A DNA stretch of 64,000 nt from Deltaproteobacteria bacterium (GCA_017303575.1 JAFLCL010000004.1:1-64000), one strand, 5' to 3'; shown: positions 26,614-36,321, counted from the first letter of the stretch. Program-made: numbers and translations. The notes: a model not told the origin generated them from the sequence alone.

Positions 26614-29600
26614 TCACAGCGTCATCACATCGCGGATCAGCTCGCTCGCGTCGAGGGCATCGAGGCCGACGAAGCTCGCGGGCTCGCGAGCCTCGTTCTC
26701 CAACGTCAGCGCGCCCAGCGTCTGCTCGGGCCGGCCCTTGGCCGCGCCGAACAGGAGGCCCGGCGTGATCGCGAGGCGCGCCACGAGCCCGCTCGGCGCC
26801 GCGCTGGGGAGCTCACGGGTGATCGCGTCGATGCCCCTGTCGCCCGGTGGGATCGGCTTCCAGCCCATGCCGAGCGTGAGGCCCAGCACCGAGAGGTAGG
26901 GCGCCTTGCGACCGACCGCGCGCTCCACGCGACCCTTCGCGCGCTCGTCGTCGGTGGGCGAGAAGATCTCACGACCGATCTGCGCGAACGGCTGGATCAC
27001 GCGGTAGTCGTCGATCCAGCGCTGGAACGCCGCGAGACCAGGCGCGCGCAGCGGGTGTGCGATCACGACCTTCGTGTCGCCCTCGGGCCACGCGAGCGTG
27101 TCGTCGTTCGCGTCGGCGAGCGAGAGATCCTCCGAGACACGGAAGAGCACGTCCGTGCCGACGACCTGCCACACGAGACGACACGCGAGGTGACGAACGA
27201 GAGGCTGCGGCAAGACGAGCGTGCGCAGCTCGCTCACGCGCCATGCACGCTGCGCACGCAGCGCACGCTCGAGGCGCAGCACCTGCCCCTTGCCCACCAC
27301 CTCCGAGGCCTCGAGCAGCGCCGCATGGCGCGCCTTGGCCGCGTCGTACTTCGCGGCGTCATCGCTCTTGGCCTTGCGCGGAAAGGCCGCGAGCGTGGTG
27401 CCCGTGTCGTCGGTCAGCACCGCCTCGAGGTGGTCGCCCAGGCGCACCGCGAGCTTGCGTGTGCCCAGGTCGAGCGCGACAGCGCCGCCCTCGAGGCCGA
27501 GCTCGGGCACGAGCATGTCCTCGAGCACCTCGTAGCCGACGCCTCGCTCCTTCGCGACGGACTCGAGGATCGCGCGCACCTTGTCGCGCGTGTCGTCGTA
27601 GCGGCTGCGCTGACCCGCGTCGTAGACGACGACGAGCGCCTCGTCCGATCCGATCGACGCGAGCGCCTCGAGCGAGTCGTGGAGCAGCGCGACCTTTCCG
27701 TCGGCGGCCCACGCGCGCATGTGACCGGCGAGCAGCGCGATCGACGAGACGGGCGCGAGCCACGTGATCGCGCCGAGCACCCACGCGTGCGAGGGCGGCG
27801 AGCCGGCGAGCAGGTACTCGTCGAAGAGGGCCTTGGCCATGCGCTCGCGTGAGGCCTTCGTCGCGAGCGCGATCGTGTCCGTCGCGCCCGGGTACGGATC
27901 GCCGATCGCGGAGAACTGGAGCATCTGGACGAGCGCCGTGGCCTGCGCCTCGGTCAGCGGCTCTCCCCCTTCGATCTCGAGCGTCCCGATCTGCGCGGGA
28001 AGCGCCCACTTCGCCTTCGACGGGAGCTTGCTCGGGTAGCGATCGTAGGCGCTCGCCGCGAGCACCGTGTCGATCGCAGCCTTCGCCGCTGCGCCGTAGC
28101 GGGACGCCGCGGCCGCGACGAGCTCGGCGTGGCCCGCCTTCACGAGTGAGCGCAGCCCATCGGACGCGATGCTCGCTTCGACGTCGTCCTCACCCAGCGC
28201 GGCGGGCACGAGCCCGAGCGCAGTGTCGTCGGGGTGCTCGGCGATCCATGCACGGGCGGCCACCCGCTCGGCACCGCCCGAACGCTTCTGCGCGGCACGA
28301 GCGCACGGGAGCGCCAGGCGCGAGGACGCGGCCCGCGACAGCATGGGATGCATCTCGAGGAGGTTCACCGCGATGCTGCGGATCGCGAGCGGCACGAGCG
28401 GCTCGCCGAGCCACGCGACCAGGCCGTCGAGGTGGTAGCGACTGACGTGGGCACGGTCGCGCAGCGCCTCGAGCGCGACGGCGTCCGTGAGCCCGAACGC
28501 AGAAGACTCGTAGAGCTCCGATGGCGGCCGACCTCCGAGAATGCGCGCGTCGGTCTCGGGGCCTCGGTTCGGGGCGGGCCGGTGGGTCCAGCCACCGACC
28601 TTCGGCTCGAACGTCTCGCGTTCCACGAGCAGCTCGAGCGCGACCCGTGGTCTCACACGCGGCGTCTTGGACTGCCACGGCGGATCCGTCAGCACGGGAG
28701 GAAGCGACGGGCTGGCCTCGGTGGAGCTCTTCGAGGGCTTCCCCGAGCCCTCCGAAGCCTTCGCGGTGCCCTTCGAAGCCTTCGCGGTGCTCTTCGAAGC
28801 CTTCGCCGTGCTCTTCGAAGCCTTCTCGGCGCCCTTCGGAGCCTTCGCCGGCTTCACGTCGTCGTCGGCGTCGGAGTCCGCGGCAGCGGCGCGTGCGGGG
28901 GCGCGTGCGATCGAGTCGAGGATCGCCTTCGCGATCGGCGCGGCCTTGCCCTTGCCCTTCGCGAGCGGGCCGAGCGCGTCGCTCGCGAGATCGGGGTGCG
29001 TGCGGAAGTAGTCTGCCGCGAGCTTCGCCACGCTCTTCTCCCCGATCCACTGCGCGATCGCGCGCGCAGCCTCGGAGCTCTTCACGTGCGTGAGCAGCTT
29101 CGCCCACGGCTCGACGTCCGACGCCTTCCACTTCTCGTTCACGCCGCGATCGAGGAGGCCGACGACCACGCGCTCGAGCACCGGCGCGGGCACACGATCG
29201 AGCGCACGACCGAGGCGCGCGCTGCGGCCCACGTAGCGGATCTGGTCGCCGAAGTGCACGACGAAGCGCTCGAAGCGATCGGCGTCGTCGATCAGCCCGA
29301 GGAGCATGCAGTTGTTCCACGACTCCTGACGGCTCGTGCCCTTGGCGATCCACTCCTCGGCGAGCGCGCCTGCCCAGTCGGCGTCGTCGAACAGGCTCGC
29401 CATGCGCGAGCGATCGGCGAGCGGAAGTTTCGCCTTCTTGCACGCGGCCAGCAGCACCTCGCGGCTCAACCCACCCCACGCCTGCACCGCGGCGATCGCG
29501 TACTCGAGATCCCAGCTGGACAGCGGCCTGCCATCGTCGACGACGAGCGTGCCCTTGGGCGGATCCCACGCATAGCGCCCGCCACCCAGCGCCCGCGAGA

Positions 29601-29919
29601 GCAGCCACTCGGGCCCACCCCACGCGAGGAACAGCGAGAGCTTCGCGTCCCGGTGCATCGAGTGGCGACCGTAGCCCCAGAGCGCCTCGAGCTCGTCCAG
29701 GCTCGGCTTCTGCGTGCGCAGTGCATCGTCGGTGAAGAAGCGATCGAGGAACGCGAGCGCGTCCTTCGCGTCGTCCGCCGCAGGCTTGGGCCGCCAGTGC
29801 CGCGCCTCGAAGATGGAAGCCACCGCTGCGGCGACCTCCACGCGCTTCAGGTCGTGTCCCGGATACTCGCCCTGCGACTTCGCGCGCTTCTTGTCGATCG
29901 CATAGACCGCGTCCGCCAT
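26614..29919 (-). CDS. DUF4132-containing large protein
   Basis: About 1101 residues with no signal peptide or membrane helix. The N-terminal ~420 residues are helical. A Lys/Ala/Ser-rich linker (repeats of TAKASKS) spans ~430-470. The central part is HEAT-like, and the C-terminal ~200 residues match DUF4132 (LRTLVLPQPLVRHLACRLVW, then VIQPFAQIGREIF). DUF4132 is also found in the WGR/MolR family; its function is unknown. The start at 29919 is fixed by a TATCGT hexamer 6 nt upstream. The repeat linker is encoded by near-identical DNA units around 28735-28850. Confidence 0.78.
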   Translation of the reverse strand: MADAVYAIDKKRAKSQGEYPGHDLKRVEVAAAVASIFEARHWRPKPAADDAKDALAFLDRFFTDDALRTQKPSLDELEALWGYGRHSMHRDAKLSLFLAWGGPEWLLSRALGGGRYAWDPPKGTLVVDDGRPLSSWDLEYAIAAVQAWGGLSREVLLAACKKAKLPLADRSRMASLFDDADWAGALAEEWIAKGTSRQESWNNCMLLGLIDDADRFERFVVHFGDQIRYVGRSARLGRALDRVPAPVLERVVVGLLDRGVNEKWKASDVEPWAKLLTHVKSSEAARAIAQWIGEKSVAKLAADYFRTHPDLASDALGPLAKGKGKAAPIAKAILDSIARAPARAAAADSDADDDVKPAKAPKGAEKASKSTAKASKSTAKASKGTAKASEGSGKPSKSSTEASPSLPPVLTDPPWQSKTPRVRPRVALELLVERETFEPKVGGWTHRPAPNRGPETDARILGGRPPSELYESSAFGLTDAVALEALRDRAHVSRYHLDGLVAWLGEPLVPLAIRSIAVNLLEMHPMLSRAASSRLALPCARAAQKRSGGAERVAARAWIAEHPDDTALGLVPAALGEDDVEASIASDGLRSLVKAGHAELVAAAASRYGAAAKAAIDTVLAASAYDRYPSKLPSKAKWALPAQIGTLEIEGGEPLTEAQATALVQMLQFSAIGDPYPGATDTIALATKASRERMAKALFDEYLLAGSPPSHAWVLGAITWLAPVSSIALLAGHMRAWAADGKVALLHDSLEALASIGSDEALVVVYDAGQRSRYDDTRDKVRAILESVAKERGVGYEVLEDMLVPELGLEGGAVALDLGTRKLAVRLGDHLEAVLTDDTGTTLAAFPRKAKSDDAAKYDAAKARHAALLEASEVVGKGQVLRLERALRAQRAWRVSELRTLVLPQPLVRHLACRLVWQVVGTDVLFRVSEDLSLADANDDTLAWPEGDTKVVIAHPLRAPGLAAFQRWIDDYRVIQPFAQIGREIFSPTDDERAKGRVERAVGRKAPYLSVLGLTLGMGWKPIPPGDRGIDAITRELPSAAPSGLVARLAITPGLLFGAAKGRPEQTLGALTLENEAREPASFVGLDALDASELIRDVMTL

Positions 29920-29925
29920 GCGCCG

Positions 29926-29931
29926 ACGATA
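29926..29931 (-). promoter_or_regulatory. -10-like hexamer TATCGT, leaderless start
   Basis: On the minus strand TATCGT is 6 nt before the ATG at 29919. Confidence 0.55.
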
Positions 29932-30001
29932 GCGGAACAGATCGAGCCTTGTCGTTCGTTCGGGCCTCTGGCGCGAACGCGGTAAGTTCCGCCGCTCTTC
30001 C

Positions 30002-32530
30002 ATGGCGAGCCGAGACAGATCCACCTCCGGCGGCGGGCGCAACGCGCGCGTCACGGGCTCGCGCTCGACCACGGGCGCACGCAGCGGGAGCTCGCGCGGA
30101 TCGAGCTCGCGCGGACGTCTCGCCAAGCGCACCTCGCCGTGGCGCTGGGTGCTTCGTCTCTTCCTCGCCTCGATCGTGGCGCTCGTGATCGGCGCGCTCG
30201 GCGTGGCGGGCCTCATCGCGTACCACTCGCGTGACCTGCCGGACGTGCGGACCCTGCGCGACGTGGAGGAGCCACAGACGACGCGCGTCGTGGATCGCGA
30301 GGGCGAGGTCCTGGGCGAGATCTTCACCGAGCGACGCACCGTGGTGTCGATCGATCGCATCCCGCGCGTGCTCGTGCTCTCGGTGCTCGCGGCCGAGGAC
30401 GCCGACTTCTACCAGCACGAGGGCTTCGACTACGCGGGCCTCTTCCGCGCGGTGGTGCGCGGCATCCTCTCGGGCGGGCGCTTCCGCGGCACGAGCACGA
30501 TCACGCAGCAGCTCGTGAAGAACATGCTGCTCACCTCGGAGCGCTCGCTCGCCCGCAAGATCCGCGAGCTCGTGCTCGCCTACCGGCTCGAGCAAGAGTT
30601 CACCAAGGACGAGATCCTCGAGCTCTACCTGAACCACATCAACTTCGGTCACGGCCGCTACGGCGTGCAGGAGGCCGCGCGCTTCTACTTCGGCAAGGAC
30701 GTGTCCGAGCTCACGCTCGCCGAGGCCGCGATGCTCGCGGGCATCCCGCAGTCGCCCACGCACCTCTCGCCGCGCACGCACCCCGAGGCCGCGCGTCGCC
30801 GACAGGAGTTCGTGCTCGCGCAGCTCGAGGACAAGCGCGAGGAGCACTGGCCGGATCTGAGCGCCGAGGAGATCCAGCGCGCGAGAGAGACGCCGATCGA
30901 GCTCGTGCCGCTGCCCGAGTCGCGACAGAGCGCGCCCGAGATCGTGGAGATGGCTCGGCGCACGCTGCACGAGCTCGTCGGTGAAGAGGCCGCGCGCCGG
31001 GGTGGCTACACGATCCACGTCACGATCGACGCCGATCTCCAGCGCTCCACGCGCGCGGCGCTGCAAGAGGGCCTGCGCGGCTACGACGATCGTCACGACC
31101 TCGAAGCGCCGTTCCGTCGTCAGCGTCTGCGTCGCGGCGAGCGACCGCGACCGCTCGATCGTGTGGCCGAGCTGCGCGTGGGCGGGACGTACGACGCGAT
31201 GATCACCGATCGCGACGATCAGCTCGGCACCATCGGCCTCGACATCGGCGGCCACCAGGGCGTCGCGAGCATCGACGGCGTCGCGCGCTGGAACGCGGAC
31301 GAGCTGCCGCCCAGCCGCTTCGCGGAAGAAGGCGCACGCGTGCGTGTGTCGGTGCTCGCGTTGCCCGAGGACGACGATCCCGACGATGGTGTGCCCGCGC
31401 GGGCACGTGCCCGGCTCGAGCTCGGGCCCCAGGGCGCGGCGATCCTGCTCGATCCGCGATCGCGCGAGGTGCTCGCGCTCGTGGGCGGCTACGACGCCGA
31501 GCCCGGTTTCAACCGTGCTGTGCAGGCGCAGCGTCAGCCGGGCTCGACGTTCAAGCCGTTCGTCTACGCCCTCGGCATCCGCACGCGTCGCTTCACGCCC
31601 GCCTCGATCGTGATCGATGCGCCGGGCGTGTACGGCAACTGGCAGCCGCGCAACTTCGAGGGCGAGGAGTACCGAGGCGAGATCCGCCTGCGCGAGGCGC
31701 TCGCGATCTCGAGCAACGCCGTCGCCGCGCGCCTCATGGACGATCTCGGATCGCCCGCCGTGGTGGGCTTCGCGCGCGAGCTCGGCTTCACCACCGATCT
31801 CGAGGCCGCGCCCAGCGCCGGCGCCGATCCCGCGACGGCCGACGTGAACATGGCGCTCGCCCTCGGCGCGCGTGAGGTGCGACCGATCGAGCTCGCGAAC
31901 GCCTACGCCGTGTTCGCGAGCGGCGGGCGCTGGGCACCGTGGCAGCTCGTCTCGCGCATCGAAGGACCGGGCGGCACCGACGTGCCGCTGCCTTCGCGCG
32001 GCGAGCCGCACGACGTGCTGAGCACCGAGGAGTCGTTCGTGGTGACGAGCTTGCTCACGAGCGTCGTGGCGCAGGGCGGCACCGGCGCGCGCGCGCGTGA
32101 CCTCGGCCGGCCCGTCGCCGCCAAGACCGGGACGAGCAACGAAGCGCGCGACGTGTGGTTCGCGGGCTTCACGCCCGAGCTCGTCGGCGTGGTGTGGGTG
32201 GGCTTCGACGATCAGCGATCGCTCGGCGCGCGCGAGACCGGCGGCCGCACGGCGCTGCCGATCTGGGTGTCCGCGATGCGCACCGCGATCGGCGATCGTC
32301 CGCGCACCGAGTTCCCGCAGCCGGCCGCCGTGCTCACGGCTACGGTCGATCGACGCACGGGTCTTCTGCCCTACGCAGGGCAGACGGAGGACACGATCGA
32401 AGAGGTCTTCCTCGAGGGCACGGTGCCGACGGAGCACGCGCCCGAGCCCGGCACGCTCGACGCCGCGAGCTTCCTCATGCAGGACGATCCCGCGCCGGAG
32501 GGCGAGCCCACGCCCGAGACGGCGCCGTGA
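30002..32530 (+). CDS. Penicillin-binding protein 1A family (bifunctional)
   Basis: 842 residues. Short basic cytoplasmic N-terminus, one transmembrane helix (~residues 50-75), glycosyltransferase family 51 domain with EDADFYQHEGFD (~135-146) and GTSTITQQLVKN, then a transpeptidase domain with SxxK in QPGSTFKPF (~515), SxN in SSNAVAA (~575) and KTGT in AAKTGTSNEA (~705). Both enzymatic sites are intact, so it polymerises and cross-links peptidoglycan in the periplasm. An OB-like insert lies between. It overlaps the histidine kinase by 4 nt (GTGA), an unusual coupling. Confidence 0.92.
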   Translation: MASRDRSTSGGGRNARVTGSRSTTGARSGSSRGSSSRGRLAKRTSPWRWVLRLFLASIVALVIGALGVAGLIAYHSRDLPDVRTLRDVEEPQTTRVVDREGEVLGEIFTERRTVVSIDRIPRVLVLSVLAAEDADFYQHEGFDYAGLFRAVVRGILSGGRFRGTSTITQQLVKNMLLTSERSLARKIRELVLAYRLEQEFTKDEILELYLNHINFGHGRYGVQEAARFYFGKDVSELTLAEAAMLAGIPQSPTHLSPRTHPEAARRRQEFVLAQLEDKREEHWPDLSAEEIQRARETPIELVPLPESRQSAPEIVEMARRTLHELVGEEAARRGGYTIHVTIDADLQRSTRAALQEGLRGYDDRHDLEAPFRRQRLRRGERPRPLDRVAELRVGGTYDAMITDRDDQLGTIGLDIGGHQGVASIDGVARWNADELPPSRFAEEGARVRVSVLALPEDDDPDDGVPARARARLELGPQGAAILLDPRSREVLALVGGYDAEPGFNRAVQAQRQPGSTFKPFVYALGIRTRRFTPASIVIDAPGVYGNWQPRNFEGEEYRGEIRLREALAISSNAVAARLMDDLGSPAVVGFARELGFTTDLEAAPSAGADPATADVNMALALGAREVRPIELANAYAVFASGGRWAPWQLVSRIEGPGGTDVPLPSRGEPHDVLSTEESFVVTSLLTSVVAQGGTGARARDLGRPVAAKTGTSNEARDVWFAGFTPELVGVVWVGFDDQRSLGARETGGRTALPIWVSAMRTAIGDRPRTEFPQPAAVLTATVDRRTGLLPYAGQTEDTIEEVFLEGTVPTEHAPEPGTLDAASFLMQDDPAPEGEPTPETAP

Positions 32531-34218
32531 CGCGCGGAAGGCTCGCGCTGCTGTTCGCGCTCGGTCTCTCGGTGCCTGCGCTGGGCGTGGGGCTCGCCGT
32601 GCGGACGATCGAGCACACACGCCTCGAGGCGAGCGCGCGTGCGCTGGCCGAGGCACGCGTCGCGAGCGCGGCGCGCACGATCGAGGCCGCGCGAGACGCG
32701 GCGCGGCGGGGCACCGACGCGCTCTGCTCGGACGACGCGAGCACGAGCCTCGGTCTCATCTCGCCCTCGCGCGATCCCGAGGTCGATCGTGCACGCGCGC
32801 GCCTCTCGCGCATGCGAGCGCACGGCCTCGATCTCGCCGATGCGTTCGTGCTCGGTGCGCGCGATCGGCTCGGGGACTTCGTGGCGAGCTCGCACGCGCG
32901 CGGCCGGCAGCCGTACACGGCCCCGGTCTCGCTCGCGAGCCTCGAGCACGGCGCGCTCGTCGCGCTGTCGTCACCCCACGAGGGCCTGGCCTCGCACGCG
33001 ATCGTCACCAGCTGCCGCGCCGATGGCTTCGTCGTCGTCGGCGGCGTCGCCGTGGATCTCGACGACCCGCGGCTCTCGGGCGTGACGTTCGCCGAGGACG
33101 CGCCTTCGTCGGTCGTCTCTCTGCCGACGGAGATCACGGGCGCACGTCGTGTGGTGGCCGAGCAGGCCGGCGGAGCCTCCGAGATGTCACGCACGGTGGC
33201 GCTCGGGGCGTTCGGAGGTCTCTTCGTGCTGGGGCTCGTGATCGGCCTTTTCGTGGCGCCGCGCGCGGGCGAGGACTCGGCCGGCACGTCCGATCCTGGC
33301 GAGGTCGAGCGCGAGGTGCGCGAGGCCGCCGCGAAGCTCTCGCGCGGAGACTTCGACGTGCAGCTCCACGCTGGCGCCGACGCCACGCAGAACGCCTTCA
33401 ACCAGATGACGAAGGAGCTCTCACGCGCCCGCGCGCGCGCCGTGAAGGCCGAGCGCATCGCGGCGTGGCGCGACATCGCGCGCCGCATCGCGCACGAGAT
33501 CAAGAACCCGCTCACGCCGATCAAGATGTCGATCGAGACGATGCGCAAGACCTTCTCGCGTCAGCACCCCGACTTCCCCGAGATCTTCGACGAGTCGACC
33601 AAGACGGTCCTCGAGGAGGTCGAGCGCATGGAGAAGATCGTCACCGAGTTCTCGCGCTTCGCGCGCCTGCCGCGCCCCAACGCGTCGCGCATCAGCCCGC
33701 TCGAGCCTGCGGTGCACGTGGTGTCGATGCACGAGGTGCAGAACGTCGGCTCGACGAACCCCGACACGCCGCGCGGGCCGCGCGTGAAGCTCGAGATCGA
33801 CCCCGCGTTCGAGGGCTCACCGGAGTCTCGCTTCGTGCGCGCCGATCGAGAACAGATCACGCAGGTGCTCATGAACCTCGTGCAGAACGCCATCGACGCC
33901 GCCGTCTCCAAGCGCGGCCCCGAGGGCGCGAACGTGCTCGTGCGGGTGCTGCCGGGCGAGCGCGGCGCAGCGATCCTCGAGGTGCACGACGACGGCCCCG
34001 GCATCCCCGAGGACGAGCGCCCGCGCATCTTCGAGCCCTACTACACGACCAAGGCGCACGGCACCGGCCTCGGCTTGCCGATCTGCGATCGCATCGTGAG
34101 CGATCACGGCGGCACGCTCGTCGTCGACGAGAGCCCGCTCCTCGGGGGCGCACGCTTCGTGGTCACGCTCTCGCGCGAAGGCCCGCTCGACGAAGCCGAC
34201 GCGTCGCAGACCGTGTGA
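32527..34218 (+). CDS. NtrY-like sensor histidine kinase
   Basis: About 563 residues. Two transmembrane helices (~5-25 and ~220-240) flank a periplasmic sensor region. Then come a HAMP-like linker, a HisKA domain with the phosphorylatable His in RRIAHEIKNPLTPIK (~residue 322), and a HATPase with N box (NLVQNAIDAA), G1 (DDGPGIPED) and G2 (GTGLGLPI). The HEIKNPLTPIK form is typical of NtrY/PilS-type kinases that act on sigma-54 activators. No response regulator is next to it; it is coupled to PBP1A, so cell-wall status could be the input. That link is inferred. Confidence 0.88.
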   Translation: MTRGRLALLFALGLSVPALGVGLAVRTIEHTRLEASARALAEARVASAARTIEAARDAARRGTDALCSDDASTSLGLISPSRDPEVDRARARLSRMRAHGLDLADAFVLGARDRLGDFVASSHARGRQPYTAPVSLASLEHGALVALSSPHEGLASHAIVTSCRADGFVVVGGVAVDLDDPRLSGVTFAEDAPSSVVSLPTEITGARRVVAEQAGGASEMSRTVALGAFGGLFVLGLVIGLFVAPRAGEDSAGTSDPGEVEREVREAAAKLSRGDFDVQLHAGADATQNAFNQMTKELSRARARAVKAERIAAWRDIARRIAHEIKNPLTPIKMSIETMRKTFSRQHPDFPEIFDESTKTVLEEVERMEKIVTEFSRFARLPRPNASRISPLEPAVHVVSMHEVQNVGSTNPDTPRGPRVKLEIDPAFEGSPESRFVRADREQITQVLMNLVQNAIDAAVSKRGPEGANVLVRVLPGERGAAILEVHDDGPGIPEDERPRIFEPYYTTKAHGTGLGLPICDRIVSDHGGTLVVDESPLLGGARFVVTLSREGPLDEADASQTV

Positions 34219-34229
34219 GCGGGCGGTGA

Positions 34230-34235
34230 TAGGCT
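34230..34235 (+). promoter_or_regulatory. -10-like hexamer TAGGCT, leaderless start
   Basis: TAGGCT is 6 nt before the ATG at 34242, in a 23-bp gap after the kinase stop. Confidence 0.55.
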
Positions 34236-34241
34236 CGCGCG

Positions 34242-34520
34242 ATGCACATCAAGAGCCTCCTCGCTGCGGTCCTCTCGATCGGTGCCATCGCGCTCGGCGC
34301 CGGCTCTGGCTTGCCTGGCTCGACGACGACGCAGCGCGACGAGCTCGCGCCGCTCGAAGCGCAGCCGCTCCAGCGTGGCGACACCTGCGGCGACGGTCGC
34401 TGTCAGCCTCCCGACGACTGCAACAGCTGCCCGCAGGACTGCGGTCGTTGCTGCGGCGATCAGCGCTGTGCGCCGCCCGAGGACTGCAACAGCTGCCCGC
34501 AGGACTGCGGCGGTTGTTGA
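34242..34520 (+). CDS. Small secreted protein with two CGDG...CPQDCG modules
   Basis: 92 residues. A hydrophobic signal (residues ~5-24) is followed by two copies of a ~20-residue Cys module: CGDGRCQPPDDC-NSCPQDCG and CGDQRCAPPEDC-NSCPQDCG. Such CGDGxC...CPxDCG modules are common in secreted proteins of Myxococcota and likely form tight disulfide knots. The two copies are also very similar at DNA level, suggesting recent duplication. Function unknown. It has its own leaderless start signal. Confidence 0.75.
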   Translation: MHIKSLLAAVLSIGAIALGAGSGLPGSTTTQRDELAPLEAQPLQRGDTCGDGRCQPPDDCNSCPQDCGRCCGDQRCAPPEDCNSCPQDCGGC

Positions 34521-34528
34521 CGCGGTCC

Positions 34529-34944
34529 TGACTCAGAGACCGAGAAAGAATCGCTCTCTCGGTTGCGGGTTTGGGTTGGGGCGCCACGCGGCGGGGTCTG
34601 CAGAGCAGACCCCTGGAGCGGGAGTGAGGAGGAGTCTTCGACGATCGAACGACGGGGAGCTTGAGGGGCCAGAGGTCCCTCGACCCAGGCAAACTCAGGG
34701 AGCGAGAAACTATCGACTCGAGACCTGAAGGGACGCGGTGGTGGGGGGTCCAGGGCGAGTTCCGCAGGCCGAAAGGCCGAGGATGTTTGAGCATCGGACC
34801 CCCCTCCGCCACGGCCCGATCCGAAGCGCGGGGATTCTTTCTCGCTCTCTCAGTTGTCCGCGGCGCAGGCGCCGCGCGCTGGGGGCGCTGCCCCCAGACC
34901 CCGTACTGCCATTCGAGAACTCGAAACGATTGTTTCTCGCTCTC
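34529..34944. repeat. Gene-free stretch built of dispersed repeats
   Basis: Contains GACCGAGAAAGAATCG at ~34547, a perfect hairpin GGGGTCTGC-AGA-GCAGACCCC (34593-34613), a GGGAGCGAGAAACTATCG copy at ~34699, GGGGATTCTTTCTCGC at ~34838, GGGGGCGCTGCCCCC at 34881-34895, and CGATTGTTTCTCGCTCTCTCA ending in the NUDIX stop. No convincing gene is seen. The motifs are members of the same family as 17386-17448 and 36322-36447. Confidence 0.75.
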
Positions 34945-35406
34945 TCAGCGCGCGCGCTGCTCGAGGTACTCGCGGAGGTGGGGGACCACCCGCTGCATCG
35001 CGAGCACCTCTTCGGGATCCTTCCAGCGCGCCCACTCGAGCTCGTAGCGGTTGGGCCGGAGGAGGGGTCGTTCGTCGATCTCGACCTCGAAGATGTCGAG
35101 CGTGTCCTTGCGGTGCTCGAAGTCCTTGGTGCCGTGGTACGCGTGGCTCACGCGCGACGGATCGACGGACACCCCGATCTCCTCGCGGATCTCGCGCACC
35201 ACCGCGGCCTCGGGGCGCTCGCCGCGCTTCACGTAGCCGCCGGGCAGCGAGACCGCGTCGCGGTAGGTCGTCTGGATCACGAGGATCTTGCCGCCGCACC
35301 AGATCGCCGCGAGCGCGCCGTGCGTCTCGGGGCGTCGCACGCGCCAGTACACGCGCAAGAGCTTGTGCGCGGTGCGGTACGCCGTGCGGAGCGGGAGATG
35401 GAGCAT
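34945..35406 (-). CDS. NUDIX hydrolase
   Basis: 153 residues. The Nudix box is complete: GGYVKRGERPEAAVVREIRE followed by EIGV, with the GX5EX7REUXEEXGU spacing and its catalytic Glu residues (~residues 68-91). It hydrolyses a nucleoside diphosphate linked to some moiety X; substrate cannot be told. The ATG at 35406 is the first good start after the repeat array. The frame stays open upstream only because the tandem repeats lack stops. Its TGA is immediately followed by a GAGAGCGAGAAA repeat. Confidence 0.87.
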   Translation of the reverse strand: MLHLPLRTAYRTAHKLLRVYWRVRRPETHGALAAIWCGGKILVIQTTYRDAVSLPGGYVKRGERPEAAVVREIREEIGVSVDPSRVSHAYHGTKDFEHRKDTLDIFEVEIDERPLLRPNRYELEWARWKDPEEVLAMQRVVPHLREYLEQRAR

Positions 35407-35430
35407 GGCCGCGCGATGGTGGCATGGATT

Positions 35431-35640
35431 GCAGAGGCAGAACGGGCGCGGGCTTCGCCCTGGCTCGGACCTGGCGCGGGAGCAGAGGCAGAACGGGCGC
35501 GGGCTTCGCCCTGGCTCGGACCTGGCGCGGGAGCAGAGGCAGAACGGGCGCGGGCTTCGCCCTGGCTCGGACCTGCGGTCCTGGCGCGGGCTCGGACCTT
35601 CGGTCCTGGCGCGGCAGCGGAAGGCAGAGCTCGAGCGGCG
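35431..35640. repeat. 51-bp tandem array of the modular 'GCAGAACGGGC' repeat
   Basis: Three near-identical 51-bp units start at 35431, 35482 and 35533 (GCAGAGGCAGAACGGGCG...), followed to ~35620 by shorter modules. Each contains small hairpins with UUCG-type loops such as GGGC-TTCG-CCC and GGACC-TTCG-GGTCC-like forms, framed by CTGGC(T/G)CGG. The same modules build the inverted repeat at 44190-44416. Confidence 0.85.
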
Positions 35641-35641
35641 A

Positions 35642-36118
35642 TCAGGTGCGTGCGATCGGTCCGAGGCGCGCGCTCGTGGCGCGCACGTAGTCCGCGGGTG
35701 CGAGGAGGATCTGGAGGCCACGCTGGCCCGACGACACGCTGATCACGTCGTGCACCTCGACGATATCGTCGACCAGCACCGGAAAGCTCTTCTTCGCCGC
35801 GAGCGAGGTCACACCACCGCGCACGTAGCCCGTGATGCTCTGCACGTCCTTCAGCGCGACGAGCTCACACGCCTTCACGCCCGCGAGGCGCGCGCACGCC
35901 TTGAGGTCGAGCTCGGCATCGCCGGCGACCACGGCGAACACGTGCTGCTTGTCGTCGCAGCTCAGCACCAACGTCTTCCACACCTGCTCGAGCGGAAGGC
36001 CCACCTTCTCGGCCACGCGGCCCGCCGAGAGATCGTCGAGGTCGACGTCGTACGCACGCAGCTCGTACGGGATGCCGAGCTGATCGAGGATCCGACACGC
36101 ATTCGTCTTGCTGGTCAC
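35642..36118 (-). CDS. ybaK: Cys-tRNA(Pro)/Cys-tRNA(Cys) deacylase, YbaK/EbsC family
   Basis: 158 residues, the family length. YbaK features are visible: TNACRILDQLGIPYE, EQVWKTLVLSCDD with the key lysine (~residue 49), VFAVVAGDAELDLK, and GYVRGGVTSLAAKK near 100. It clears mischarged Cys-tRNAs in the cytoplasm as a trans-editing factor. GTG start; a GAGGAG sequence lies ~11 nt upstream. It stands between repeat blocks and shows no link to neighbours. Confidence 0.88.
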   Translation of the reverse strand: MTSKTNACRILDQLGIPYELRAYDVDLDDLSAGRVAEKVGLPLEQVWKTLVLSCDDKQHVFAVVAGDAELDLKACARLAGVKACELVALKDVQSITGYVRGGVTSLAAKKSFPVLVDDIVEVHDVISVSSGQRGLQILLAPADYVRATSARLGPIART

Positions 36119-36321
36119 CCGCGCCTTCGCTCCTCAGCCCCCGCCTCGAGGCGCCCCGCGCAAGGCGAACTCAGTTGCCGACCGCCCGCTGGGCGAGCCA
36201 TCGAGATGAAACCCAGTGGACGGGTCACGCGGGCGGGGGCCTCCGCTCCGCGTGTTGTCTCCGCACCGACGCTGCGCTGCGACCCCCGCCCGCGCGCCCC
36301 TCGCGGTGTCTTTCTCATCAG
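36119..36321. other. Intergenic stretch without recognised features
   Basis: GC-rich sequence upstream of ybaK; apart from the Shine-Dalgarno site for ybaK, I see no gene, hairpin or repeat that I can support. Confidence 0.5.

Noticed and set aside
26614..32656. Very long antisense open frames across 26-32 kb
   Set aside because: These are high-GC shadow frames of the DUF4132 and PBP1A genes: Arg/Ala-rich, no motifs, no start signals.
35407..35721. N-terminal extension of the NUDIX protein with repeated SEPGRSPRPFC peptides
   Set aside because: It is the translation of the 51-bp intergenic DNA repeat; the NUDIX family length fits the ATG at 35406, and the extension overlaps ybaK.
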